From positions 856,578-920,577 of the forward strand of contig JNVV01000001.1 in NCBI GenBank assembly GCA_000733355.1: a DNA stretch of 64,000 nucleotides, given 5' to 3'. How positions within the stretch are numbered: the first letter of the stretch is position 1; every line of letters begins with the position of its first letter. The stretch comes from Falciphora oryzae. Lineage: Eukaryota > Ascomycota > Sordariomycetes > Magnaporthales > Magnaporthaceae. The position numbers and the translations under genes were made by a program. A model generated the notes under the pieces. That model searched no databases. It had not been told where the DNA came from and was given only the letters and a program-made list of their open reading frames with translations. Below, in pieces: positions 1-10,989 of this stretch.

Positions 1-1278
1 CCGTTAAAAATCGAACGCGAAATAATTGTAGCCGTAAAAAAAGCCCTGAAAGTAATTAAAAACCGATCGCAAATTAATACCTAACGGGTATTAAATAACC
101 AATTCGGTACGGCGGTATAAGTAACGAAGCGGTTTTAAAGCGGAAACCTAATAGTATATTTTTACGTAAACGCAAACGAATATAAAAAAAGGACGAATAG
201 GCAAAAAAAATGTTTAAAAATTAAATAACGATCCGGAAACGGATATACGACGTAGTAATTAAAAAAGTAAAATAAATAATATTACCGGAAAATTTAAACC
301 AATTTATTTGTAATTTAAACGTTAAAAACCGAAACGCGGAAATTAAATCGGTATATATATAACTAGCCCGTACTTTTTACAGATACGTTATAGTATTAGT
401 ACGAATTAGGTCCGTAATTGCCGCGGATTAAATTTGCAAATAAAAATTAATAATATAAACGGAATTATTTAAATGCGAACCGTTTATATTAAACGTTAAA
501 GCTATTTAATGTTATAATTATTACAAATGGGGGTACCGCTAAAAGTTTTGTAAAAAAACCGGGCCGTTATTCGCATTACGGAAAACCGTAACATTAAAAA
601 AGAAAAAATTAATGCGACGTTTACTTTTAATATAATAAAGTTATATTTAAATACGCAAATTACGGCAAACCGTATCCAGCGTTTAATTGGGGTTGCGAAA
701 TAGCGTAATAAGCGATTAGGAAAGCGAAAAAAGTATATTAAAACCGGTTAAAAAAATTTATGTTAAAAAAATTAGCTTTTAAATAAATAAAAGCTATTAT
801 TACCTTTTTTATTTTTTAAACGCGTATACCCTTTAATATCGGAAAATTACCGAGCTTTAACAAAAGGCGCAAATAAAATTCGGATATAAATAACGATTTT
901 TTAATCCGGTCCCTTAGTTGCTAAAAACCCGGCAAACCCCGCAAAAATTCGTAGCTATTAAAAAACTGAACCGCTATACGACCGCTATTTATAACAAATT
1001 ACGCTTTTAAAACGAACTCCCAATTAGTTTAACTTTTAATTACGGTAAACGAACAAATTTAAATAAAAGCAGCCGAAAAATAAAAACGAATACCAGCCCC
1101 GTTAAAACCGCTACCTTTATTTAAACCGTTACTAATTAAAAATAGCATAATCCCGTTTGATGTATAAAAACGTTTATTAAAATCCCTATAATAATAACAA
1201 TTTTATATTGGAATATATAAAAAAAAACGGAAAAAAAAATATACCGTTTTTTAGCAAAAAGGAATACGATATAATAGT
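1..1278 (+). mobile_element. LINE-A segment 1: Tad-like non-LTR retrotransposon, ORF1 end to ORF2 start (RIP-degraded)
   Basis: This stretch aligns by eye, base for base, with the reverse complement of LINE-B from about 12,000 down to 10,790, with C-to-T and G-to-A changes throughout. It covers the C-terminal half of ORF1, including the remains of CCHC zinc knuckles (first around 510-560, with one Cys replaced by Tyr), and the start of ORF2. ORF1 of such elements encodes an RNA-binding protein of the retrotransposition particle. No long frame survives. The 5' end lies outside the window; a Fot1 element interrupts the copy at 1281 and the sequence resumes at 3143. Confidence 0.85.
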
Positions 1279-1280
1279 TA

Positions 1281-3140
1281 ACGTGGTTCACAAGCGAGTG
1301 GGCCACACAAGCGAGTGGGCCACCCACACCCAACCTCCGGACCATCGACGCGCATACCAACCCAACAACGCCAGCAATCCATTTAAACTACTTAGAACTG
1401 TATACATCGGACATTTCTACTTCCTTCTGATAGGTGCGCGCATTGTGTCCGGTTTTACCGCAGGTGCCACACCGCCGACGAGTTATCGTCGCCCTCCTTT
1501 TTTAACCCCCATGGTCGCGCATTTTTTGCTATAGCTATCCATTTAGCTCCTACTGGTCCAGAACATTTCGTACTTCGTTAATAGTAAGTAACCCTCCAAA
1601 TCGGACACGTGTTTTTTTGGCCTTCCGGCGTTTGTTCAGTGCCTCGTTCGCTTTTCGTAGCTTAAAGCACTTTTTTTCCAAAAGGTTAACCCGATGCATA
1701 ATTGCTTTAGCCTTTTTCGCAAACTGGTTTACAGCCGCTAGCATGGATATCGGAAAGCTATTTTAGTAATTGGAAATTCGAGTTTTAATATATTTAAATT
1801 GCGAAATTGCTTCTTTAATTGTCCTGGGCGTTTTGGAGGTTTAAGGTTCGGGGTCGTTTAGGGGCGTTTTTGGGGGAGTTGGAATCCGTAGCTTTAAATC
1901 CAGCTTTTCCAAAACCGAATCCGGATTGAAAAAAGCGAAGCCAGCCCTTTAAAAGCCTTTTTGGATGTTTTTTTTGGTTATAAAATTAAAAAATGCCGTT
2001 TTAAACGCCGAAAAGAACTCGACTTTAATTACGTAATTAACGTGCGATTTTATCAGGTCCTCGATTTGTTAACCGTACGCCTTTTTTATTAGGTTAAAGC
2101 ATTTAACGTTAAACGGCTAAAAAGGTAAAACGAATGCGGAAGCATGCAAAGCGTAATAATGTTATATTTTTGGCAATAAAACTCGAAATCCGTCGAATGG
2201 TGGCTTTCGTATCCGTTTAGCACTAACAAACGATAGAACCCCGTAAAACGAGCTGCAATATGTTTATCGAAATTTTAAATTTATTTTAGGCCGAGTTCGT
2301 TCGTAATCCACTTATTAGCGCTCGTTGCGATAACCTAATTGCGTGGGAGGTCGGTTTCCGAATACCAATTGGCTAAATGGTATTGCCCTTTAACGATAAT
2401 AAAAAAGGGGACCGCTTAACCGTAACAATTAACCCTTTAAATAATTATAGCCCATTCCCGGTTACTAGGCTGGACTAGCTTTGTTTTACCTCGCCTTTCC
2501 GATGTTATAATAACTATAACGGCCGCGATTATGCCTATAAAAAAGCCGGTTTCGTTAAAGTTATAAATGTCGTTATTTTAGATGCCATATTTAGCTATAG
2601 TATTCCGCATAAGGTCGAACCACGCAAAAACGAGCTTAAGATTTTCGCATTTGGCCCTTTGGTAATCGTACTTTCGAATCCAACGCGTACCAAGCTTTGC
2701 GCGGCGTTTAACGAAGTTCGCGACCTAGTTTTTGCCGATAACGCCCGCGTCGCGTTCGGCTAGCAGTCGGTTGGCTATATCTTTAACACCAAAAGGCCGG
2801 GGAGGAAATGCGCGGGAATCCAGTTCGAGTATGTATTTAATAAGCGCCTCCTTTTCGGATTCCGTTAATTTCCGTAATTTGGGTATTGTGTCGCGTCGAG
2901 CAGGTTGGCCGCGCTTCCGACGCGTTAAAGTCGATTTCGCGACCGAGTAGATCTTTGCAGCTTCCCGCACGCTTAGTTTTGGGTTGGATTGCAAAGCTTG
3001 AAGGGCAAGCACTACCCGGCTTTCGTCGTTTTCTATTAACATTATTGTGGGTGGAAAGATTGGTTGCGAAAAAAGAAGTGTTACGTGGTCGCGTGTTTTA
3101 GCCCACTCGCTTATGTGGCCCACTCGCTTGTGAACCACGT
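1281..3140 (-). mobile_element. Fot1/pogo-type DNA transposon, copy 1
   Basis: A complete 1860-bp element, bounded by ACGTGG and CCACGT ends and flanked by TA on both sides (1279-1280, 3141-3142), the target duplication of the Tc1/mariner superfamily. Each terminal repeat has the tip ACGTGGTTCA followed by two 17-bp iterons (CAAGCGAGTGGGCCACA and close variants). It sits inside LINE-A, whose sequence continues without loss on both sides. The transposase is antisense to the window. Most of the interior is RIP-mutated, but the ends are well kept. Confidence 0.9.
1388..3042 (-). pseudogene. Fot1-like DDE transposase (copy 1), broken
   Basis: The frame starts at 3042 (MLIENDESRV) and stays open about 105 codons through a psq/CENP-B-type helix-turn-helix region (REAAKIYSVAKSTLTRRKRG) and the second DNA-binding block (RAFPPRPFGVKDIANRL). 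Downstream the frame is cut by many stops, but family motifs remain: FNETGF, where the first catalytic Asp is now Asn, and a C-terminal zinc knuckle (CGTCGKTGHNART, last Cys changed to Tyr, near 1440-1490). The CDS would end in SDVYSSK at about 1388. The protein would cut and paste its own element; this copy is dead. Length (about 550 codons) suits fungal Fot1/pogo transposases. Confidence 0.85.
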
Positions 3141-3142
3141 TA

Positions 3143-3758
3143 TATAAAAACCGGAATTAAACCGGTACGGAAACCCGAAAAAACCGGCTGGATGCAATTA
3201 CGAGCTGGTATATTACTAAATAGATATAAAATCGAACGTAATATTATACGTCCATTAATAATTAAACCCGGTAACGTGGAAAAACCGAAACGGATACGAT
3301 TAAATAGTAATTATATTATAAATTTTAATAAACAATATTAATATTTATTTAATATATTCGTTAAACCCCCGGGCATTAAAAAAATAGCATACCTTTTTAA
3401 TTAAAATCGAAATAATACCGTTTCGGAATTACGTTATATTAATAAGGGATTTTAATATATATTATTTAATATAAAATATATATAATTAGAAAAACGTTAG
3501 GTCCGAGCTATTATTTGCGCTAACGTACCGGTAACGGTTTGAATTAGCGACGTTTTACGGGGAAATAATAAAAAAAAGGTTCGGCGAACGAAAAAGCACT
3601 ATTAATTACGCGTAAATATTTAATATTTTAATTATTAAATACGAAAATAAAAACGACGAAATAAAAAAATCGAATTACTATTTTTAAATAATTTTAATTA
3701 ATTACGGAACGGAACCGCTCCGTAAAAAGAAAGCAAAAAAATAAATATGGAAAAAAGT
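3143..3758 (+). mobile_element. LINE-A segment 2: ORF2 endonuclease region, degraded
   Basis: Continues LINE-A after Fot1 copy 1 and aligns with the reverse complement of LINE-B from about 10,765 to 10,155. This is the apurinic/apyrimidinic-type endonuclease region of ORF2 (the GDFN and IDH blocks are recognisable in the LINE-B counterpart). Stops are dense. A second Fot1 copy interrupts it at 3761. Confidence 0.85.
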
Positions 3759-3760
3759 TA

Positions 3761-5622
3761 ACGTGGTTTATCAGTGAGTGACGCACATTAGTGAATAACG
3801 CGTTTTCTATCGCGATTCGCGTTTCCCACTTCCAACCTTAATTGTTTAACAACCACAAATGGCATCGACATCCAACGAAGCTAGAATTGCTTTTGCCATA
3901 CGGGCAATGCAATTTAACGCGCAATTAAGCGCGCGTTTGGCCGCCAAAATCTACAACGTCCCTAAAGCCACGCAGCGTCGCCGACGCGCTAGCCAACCTG
4001 CTCGACGCGATTGCGTACCCAAATCCCGGAAATTGACGGAATCCGAAAAGGAGGCGCTTGTTAAATACATACTCGAATTAAATTCCCGCGCATTTCCTCC
4101 CCGGCCTTTTGGTGTTAAAGATATAGCCAACCGACTGCTCGCCGAACGCGACGCGGGCACCGTTAGCAAATGCTGGGTCGAAAGGTTCGTTAAACGCCGC
4201 GCAAAGCTTGGCACACGTTGGATTTGAAAATACGATTACCAAAGGGCCAAATGCGAAAATCCCAAACTTGTTTTTGCGTAATTCGACTTTATGCGGAATA
4301 CTATCGATAAATATGGCATCCAAAATAACGATATTTATAACTTCGACGAAACCGGCTTTTTTATAGGCATAATCGCGGCCGTTATAGTTATTACAACATT
4401 GGAAAGCCGTAATAAAGCAAAGCTAATCCAACCTAGCAATCGGGAATAGGTTACGGTTATTTAAAAAATCAACTATTGCGGTTAGGCGATCCCTTTTTTT
4501 ATTATCGTTAAAAAGTAATACTACCTAACTAATTGGTATTCGGAAACCGACTTTCCACGCGATTAAATTATCGCAACAAATTCCAACAGGTGGATTACGA
4601 ACAAACTTAGCCTGAAATGGATTCGGCATTTCGATAAACACATTACAGCTTATTTTACGGGGTTACATCGTTTGTTAGTATTAAACGGCTACGAAAGCTA
4701 CCATTCGACGGATTTCGAACTTTATTACTAAAAACACAAAATTATTACGCTTTGCATGCCTCCGCATTCGTTTCACTTCCTTTAGCCGCTTAACGTTAAG
4801 TGCTTTAGCCCAATAAAAAAAAACGTACAGTCGACAAATCGAAAACCTGATAAGGTCGCACGTTAACTATATAACCAAAATCGAGTTCCTTTCGGCGTTT
4901 AAAGCGGCATTTTTTGCTTTTATAACTAAAAAAAATATCCAAAAAGGCTTCCAAAAGGCTGGCTTTATTTTTTTCAATCCGGATTCGGTTTTGGAAAAGC
5001 TGGATGTAAAGCTACGGACTCCAACCCCCCCAAAAACGCTTTTAAACAACCCCGAACTTTAGATTTCCAAAACGCCCCGGATAGCCAAAAAAGCAACTTC
5101 GCAATCCGAACATATTAAAACTCGGATTTCCAATCACTAAAATAGCTTTTTAATATCCATGCTAGCGGCTGTGGGCTAATTTGCGAAAAGGGCTAAGGCA
5201 ATTATGCATCGGGTTAACCTTTTGGAAAAAAAGTGCTTTAAATTACGAAAAGCGAACGAGGCACTAAGCAAACGCCGGAGGGCTAAAAAAACACGTATCC
5301 GATTTGGAGGGTTATTTACCATCGACGAGGTACGAAATGTTTTGAACTAGCAAAAGCTAAATGGATAGTTATAGCAAAAAATGCGCGATTATGGGGTCCA
5401 GGAAAGGAAGGCAACGACGATTCGTCGGCGATGTGGCATTTGCGGTAAAACCGGATACAATGCGCGCATTTGTTAGGAAGAAGCAGAAATGTCCGATGTA
5501 TATAGTTCTAAGTAGTTTGAATGGATTCCTAGCGTTGTTGGGTTGGCATGCGCGTCGATTATCGAATGGTCGGGTTTGGGTGCGTCATTCGCTGATGTGC
5601 GTCACTTACTGATGAACCACGT
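3761..5622 (+). mobile_element. Fot1/pogo-type DNA transposon, copy 2
   Basis: A complete 1862-bp element with TA duplications at 3759-3760 and 5623-5624. The tips are ACGTGGTTTA (left, one RIP change) and ACGTGGTTCA (right). The iterons differ from copy 1: TCAGTAAGTGACGCACA and TCAGCGAATGACGCACC on the right. Inserted in LINE-A in the orientation opposite to copy 1. Confidence 0.9.
3859..5515 (+). pseudogene. Fot1-like DDE transposase (copy 2), broken
   Basis: Opens at 3859 (MASTSNEARIAFAIRAMQFN) and remains open for 122 codons, covering both N-terminal DNA-binding helices (SARLAAKIYNVPKATQRRRR and AFPPRPFGVKDIANRL). Beyond a stop near 4225 the catalytic blocks are readable: NFDETGF (first Asp intact, about 4337), LLVLNGYESYHSTDF (second Asp now Asn, about 4674) and PPHSFHFLQPLNV (third Asp now Asn, about 4760). 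The tail has a zinc knuckle C-X2-C-X4-Y-X4-C near 5422-5465, His changed to Tyr. These losses are all G-to-A or C-to-T, as RIP would give. Inactive. Confidence 0.85.
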
Positions 5623-5624
5623 TA

Positions 5625-5696
5625 ATACTAACTTTAAAACCGATAAAAAAAAAGGCGTTATAGCTAATTAAATAATATATTAAAAATAAAAATATA
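5625..5696 (+). mobile_element. LINE-A segment 3 (short) ending in a 16-bp target duplication
   Basis: Aligns with LINE-B reverse complement around 10,075-10,140 between the endonuclease and reverse transcriptase regions. Its last 16 bases (TAAAAATAAAAATATA, 5681-5696) recur at 6524-6539 on the far side of the following insertion, so they are its target duplication. Confidence 0.85.
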
Positions 5697-6523
5697 TAGA
5701 TTTATTTACCCTGTTCGACCTCTATAGGCCATAGGGAGTATCTTCTGTTCGGGGTAGCTAGTAGGATACAAACCGTGCCTCCGATCCGACAGATCGTTAA
5801 ATAAGGTCGGGTGAAACTCTCCTATCAACAACTTCGCTGCGAGTCCGCTTCGTGTGCTAGTTCCTTGTAACTATCTAAGAACATTAGTAATCAAACAAGC
5901 ACGAACACGAGCGTGCACCCTGCACGACCACGAGCGTGCCTATTAACGAGGTCCAAATCCAGTGGGTTCCACTCCATCCAAGCCGGGGCTCGCTAGCTAG
6001 CCCCTTGTCTCCTGCATAGAGCCCGCCGCCTCGTCGCGGCGTACCCTTTGTTCCCTTCGTTGAATGCCATCTTCTGTCCGTCCCACTCTGTTATCAGGCG
6101 TTATCTCTTTTATCGGAATTGGTATCTTCGGTTTAACCTCGCTTCGATATCGGTGCAGCTTATCCCGGTGGACCAGTCCGGTTTATCCTCGTGCTTGTTT
6201 GTTCTTTTGTTTCCCACGTGCACGCACGCCTCCTAGGTGACCAATCTAGGGGTGCGGGCACGGTTCGGGGAAGAGACCCCGTAATGCAAGCCTAACGAGT
6301 GGCTTTTTCCTTCGATGCGGGTTTGTGGGTTCGTCGATAGTTGATAAGGGTTGTTGTCTGTGGGGCTTCCTTTGTGGGTTCGTCACGTGGGACGTTGGGG
6401 TAGTTCGAGGCCTTTTTGTGCACGTTCGCGCGAAACACAAAAAGACCTGGTGCCCTCGGCAGGAATCGAACCTGCGCCCTCCGAAAAGGACCACCTAGTG
6501 CTGAACCACTGCACCACGAGGGC
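5697..6523 (-). mobile_element. SINE-like element with a tRNA-like head, 827 bp
   Basis: A GC-richer block with no RIP look sits inside AT-rich LINE-A, flanked by perfect 16-bp direct repeats (TAAAAATAAAAATATA at 5681-5696 and 6524-6539), a length typical of target-primed LINE/SINE integration. Read on the minus strand it begins exactly at the repeat with a tRNA-like sequence carrying Pol III A and B boxes, then about 750 bp of unknown body, and ends in TAAATAAATCTA. No open frame of note. Against a simple SINE: it is long, and a TTTTT tract about 5 nt after the tRNA-like part (6439-6443 on this strand) should stop Pol III. It could instead be a tRNA-primed or composite non-autonomous retroelement. 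Confidence 0.6.
6448..6523 (-). tRNA. tRNA-like sequence, anticodon unresolved (probably a pseudo-tRNA heading a SINE-like element)
   Basis: On the minus strand a perfect 7-bp acceptor stem (GCCCTCG with CGAGGGC), a 4-bp D stem (GTGC/GCAC), an A box (TGGTGCAGTGG), a perfect T arm (GCAGG-TTCGATT-CCTGC, including the B box GGTTCGATTCC), discriminator A and a genomically written CCA (6448-6450). The 17 nt where the anticodon arm belongs do not form a stem, so I cannot assign an anticodon. The 5' end coincides with the insertion junction at 6523. Confidence 0.65.
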
Positions 6524-6771
6524 TAAAAATAAAAATATAAAAACGCTAAACGATATAAATAACTAAATAAATATATTAATAAACCAATTAACCTAAATCG
6601 CTAACGAGCTAATACCGAAATAAAAAACTGTAATAAATTTTAAATTAATACCGTATTAAAATTTAACGTTTACGACATTAATTAAAAAAAAATGAAACGG
6701 TATTAACGCGTATATATACGGTTAAAAATATAAAAAAGTTATAAAAAATTAAAAACAACCAATAAAGCTTT

Positions 6772-6810
<39 letters not shown>

Positions 6811-6935
6811 AAACTTTTAACGCGTATTACAAAAAGTTTATTAAAAAGGCGTTAAAAAAACAAAATTTAAAGCCTGTTTTTAAAATATTAAATAATAAAC
6901 GAAATTACGAAGTTATAAAAAACGGGATTTAATTA
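6524..6935 (+). mobile_element. LINE-A segment 4: ORF2 linker before the reverse transcriptase, degraded
   Basis: Aligns with LINE-B reverse complement from about 10,085 to 9,690. The first 16 bases repeat the SINE-like target duplication. It includes a run of 33 A (6776-6808) where LINE-B has a short A-rich stretch. It ends with ACGGGATTTAATTA (6922-6935), the target duplication of LINE-B. Confidence 0.85.
6776..6808 (+). repeat. A33 homopolymer
   Basis: Uninterrupted run of 33 A. It lies inside LINE-A coding sequence, not at an element's 3' end; LINE-B shows a short A-rich stretch at the aligned spot. Likely slippage, or an assembly length estimate. Confidence 0.9.
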
Positions 6936-7329
6936 TATATATATATTCATATATATTCATACGTCCGTTATGTCTGTAAAAGACCTCGGTGCCTCTACTA
7001 TGTAGTATTTACATGTAAAAACCCTTGAACTCGTCCTCGGGTGCGTGTCGCCCCCGCTCCGGAGCCTGGGAGTAAAAACCATGTCTGCTTTTCGTATACG
7101 GTCCTATTATGTTAAACAGTGGTACCGTCTGCTTGTTTTCATGCAACTGCTCGTAAGGGTTCCGTCGTGGAAGCGTCCTTGTGATCAGTGGAACAAAAGG
7201 GAAGTACGTAAGGGAATGAGGGTGTGTTGCGCCGGGGCAGCGCCTCGGTGCCGGGTTTCGCCCTCGTGGCGAAACGGCTGTGTTGGTACTCGTGTTATGG
7301 CGTCCTGGTGTGGCTTTTCCGCGTTCCCC

Positions 7330-10300
7330 CTATAGCGGCTCGGTTGCGTGGCGTCGGTGTTTGCGTGGTTTTCTTTTCCTTTTCGCTTTTCGGGTATGGT
7401 GCTTTCGTTTGCTTTTTTATGGTTTTCTCTAATTCGGTTCGTTCTCGGCTCGGTAGCGTTGCTCTTCCTCCTCTCTTTTTATGCGTTCCCTCCCTGCCTT
7501 TTTAGCCGCCTTAAAATCTAATAGTTTTCCTATGCGAAATATTATGCGTGCCATTTCCTTAAACGGTATGCCCCCTGTTTCCTACAGTTCGAAATACGCT
7601 TTCCGGCTATTTATTTGCGCTAGCCCGGTGTTTTCCCGCTATTTATCCCATCGGGCGCATTAGGTTAATACGTGCCACGCTATTTCCCTTTATCCGCTGC
7701 CACACTCGCACAGTAGCGTCGCCGCGTTAGGTACGCCCTTACTAAATAGGAACGAATTTAGCCCTAATTTTTCCGTTTTAATTTGGATTGCTACCGAGCT
7801 ATATACCTTTAGCATCCCTTCGTAATATTCGACCATTTTTTCCGTAAATAAAGGGTTATCCGCTAGGCACGCGGTCCTGTACCGGTTCGCTCTCCTCGCT
7901 ATTGCCGTCGTATTAGCTATTCTCAATTTCCATTCCATTGTTACGTTAGGGTTCCAACGCCTTGCGTACTTGTATTTGGATTTCCAATCCTTTCCGTAAG
8001 GGACGGGTATTCGTTTTGGTTTTAGCGCTATTTCGGGCCGGTCCCATCGTATTACCCACTCTTTTTTCGCTTATCCGCTTTAGGGGTAGGGCCTTTTTTT
8101 TTGTTTTTTATAACCAAATTTTTGGAAACGGTCCGCTACTTTCGCTATTATTTCGTTAATGCGCTACGTTATCCCGGTTTTTTCCCACCTATTTTCCGTA
8201 TTTATAACCCTTTCGTTTAAGTATAAATCCAAAGGCGGCACGTAGGTTTTTATTTCGAAATGTACCAACGAGGTTGCTTTGTAAGCTCCAACCACCATTT
8301 TAAAACATGCTTTTTATTTTTTCGCCATCTTTTTAGCTGCGCCCCGGGGCCGACTTCGGGGTTCCGTTGGTAGGTGGTAGGCTGCCGTTTTATAAACTAA
8401 TGCATTACGGCACACGACCGCGTACAACTACCTCGCGCGTGCGAAGCTGCTTCCCTACGTTACCGCCGCGAGTTTTGTTACCGCAAGCTGCTATTTTTTT
8501 TGTTTGCCCCTTGCTTATTTGGTATGGGCGTTAAAATTTAGCTTATAGTTTAACCAAACTTTTAAAAATTTCGCCGATAGCGTTAATTGCACCTATATAT
8601 TTCCGGTACGGACCCGGGTCCGGTTTAAGGTTTTAATAAAATGGAGTAGCTTAATTTTAGCCGCGTTAAACGTTATTCCTATCTTTTTTGCCTATATTTA
8701 GCACGTATCCCAAGCCCGTTCCAGCAGCCGGGCCGTTTCCGCCGTAATTCCCCCTACTGCCAAAGGGTTAATGTCGTCGGCGAAGCCGACCACCGTTATC
8801 TTTAGTATTTTTTCCAATTTGTCGTAAAACGACGCGATGTATAGGATAAATAGTATGGGTGAAAATGGTAAGCTTTATAGTACTCCTGCTGTTATTTGTA
8901 TGGGCGTAAACGTATTTCCATCGAATTGGAACCGGGCCGTCCTGCCTATTAGTTAGCTTTTAATCCACCTAATTGTTTTTGGCGGGAATCCTTATTTTCG
9001 TAAAGTGTTAAAAAGTCTGCTGTGGTTAACGTTATCGAACGCTCCTAACAGATCGAGCTGCAACAGCGAGGCTGTAGCGCTATAGTTCCACGCCGTTATT
9101 ACGGTTTCTATTATTTGTTTAATAGCGAGCTCGGTGTTGCGTTTTTTTCTATTGCCCATTTGCCTTTCCGGTAATAGTCCTTTTTTTTCCGCCTCGGTAG
9201 CGATCCGTATTCCCACGATCGCTTTTATAACTTTGGATATGGACGAAAGGAATGCGATCGGTCGCCACCCCTTTATTGTTTTTTTATCCTCCGTACTTTT
9301 TCCTGGTTTGGGGAGTACTACCGTTAGTGCGTCCCGGAAGCGCTTCGGGAAGTATTCGAATTCGAAGCTAGCGTTGGCTATTTTAAAAATAGCTTTCCAG
9401 CATGGTTCCCCGTACGTTTTTAGCAGTCCGTTCGGTAGGTTATTTGCTTCCGGGGCTTTCCAGTTCCAGGTTTTTTTCAAAGCCGCTAGTATTTCGTCGC
9501 CTTTAGGGTCTATTAGGTGTTTGATTGGAATTGGGTTGGTAAAAATGTGGTTTTCGAACGTGGTGTCCCCGATGTCTGTTAGGTCCGCTTCCGGGCTGGG
9601 GTAGAACTTGGCTGCCAGGATTGTCGCTTTGTTTACGTGGGAGTTCGCTAGCCCCTAATCTCCTCCTTCGGGCTGGTTCAAATCTAGTAGCTTGGTTGGG
9701 TCTCTTCTCCTATAGCTTCGCAATCTCGCCCATCGTTCGACGTTCCAAAAAATAGGCTTAAGGTCCTATTTTATTAACGCCTCCCTAATAAACTCCCTCC
9801 AATATGCGTTAAAGGCCTTCCTTTTTTCCCTAATAAAGGCTTTGTCGGCTGCTTTCAGTTCCTCGTAGCTTTTTTGTGTTTTTAGCCGTATATATGCGCG
9901 TCGGCACCGCTTCGTTTCCTTAGCTAGTTTCGTAAGCGTTAAGTTCCAGTACGGTACTGGTTTAAAATTTGTTATAGCTTTTCGTTTCGGTGCCAGCTCG
10001 TTAGCGATTTGGGTTAGTTGGTTTATCAGTATATCCACCTGGTTGTTTATGTCGTCTGGCGTTTCCATATTTTTGATTTCGATATATTGTTTAGCTAGCT
10101 ATAGCGCCTTTTTTTTGTCGTTTTTAAGGTTGGTGTTAACCTCTTTCTATACCCATTTTTCCGCCCTCCTTTTGCGGAACGGCTCCGCTTCGCAATCGAT
10201 CGAAATTATTTGGGGGTAGTAGTCCGACCCCCCTATTTCGTCGTCCTTGCCTTCGTATTTAACAGCTAAAATATCGGATATCCACGCGTGGTCGATAGTA

Positions 10301-10870
10301 CTTTTTCGTTCGCTAAACCTTTTTTTTGTTATTTCCCCGTAAGGCGTCGTTAATTCGAGCCGCCACCGGTACGCTAGCGCGAATAATAGCTCGGATTTAG
10401 CGTTTTTCCGATTATATATATCCTATATTAGGTGGTGCATATTAAAATCCCCTACTAGTACGGCGTAGTTCCGAGGCGGTATTGTTTCGATTTCGGTTAA
10501 AGGGGTGTGCCATTTTCCTAATGCCCGGGGGTTTGGCGAATATATTAAATAGATGTCGATATTCCTTATTAAAATTTGTAATGTAATTGCTGCTTAATTA
10601 TATCCGTTCCAGCTTTTCCACGTTGCCGGGTCTAATCGTTAGTGGACGTATAGTGCTACGTTCGATTTTATATTTATTTGGTAATATATTAGCTCGTAAT
10701 TGCATCCGGCCGGTTTTTTCGGGTTTCCGTACCGGTCCAATTCCGGTTTTTATATAATTATTATATTATATTCCTTTTTGTTAAAAAGCGGTATATCTCC
10801 TTTTCCGTTTCCTTTTCCCATATTTTAATATAGGATTGTTATTACCATAGGGATTTTAATAAGCGTTTTT
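7330..10870 (-). pseudogene. LINE-B ORF2: endonuclease and reverse transcriptase, interrupted by stops
   Basis: Reading on the minus strand: endonuclease motifs IIIQKPEL (normally QEP; the Glu is now Lys, about 10,760), VGDFNMHH (about 10,450), STIDHAW (about 10,290) and GSDYYPQII (His of SDH now Tyr). Reverse transcriptase: GWRPIAFLSSISKVI, then the A motif LLQLDLLGAFDNV (about 9,050) and the catalytic VGFADDINPL (about 8,795). A thumb follows (GAYKATSLVHFEIKTYVPPL, about 8,290). The C-terminal part 7938-7690 matches the usual LINE tail (KTEKLGLNSFLFSKGVPNAA, CECGSG, then WHVLT). I see no RNase H motif between thumb and tail. Stops and the QEP change make it inactive as read. Confidence 0.85.
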
Positions 10871-10989
10871 ATACGTCGAACGGGATTGTGCTATTTCTAA
10901 TCGGTAGCGGTTCGGATAAGGGTAGCGGCTCCAACGGGGCCGGTGCTTGTCCTTATTTTTCGGCTGCTTTTGTTTAAATTTGTTCGTTT

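Noticed and set aside
5697..6523. Interpretation of the tRNA-headed block as a solo LTR
   Set aside because: A 16-bp duplication is far too long for LTR integrases (4-6 bp) and there are no TG...CA ends.
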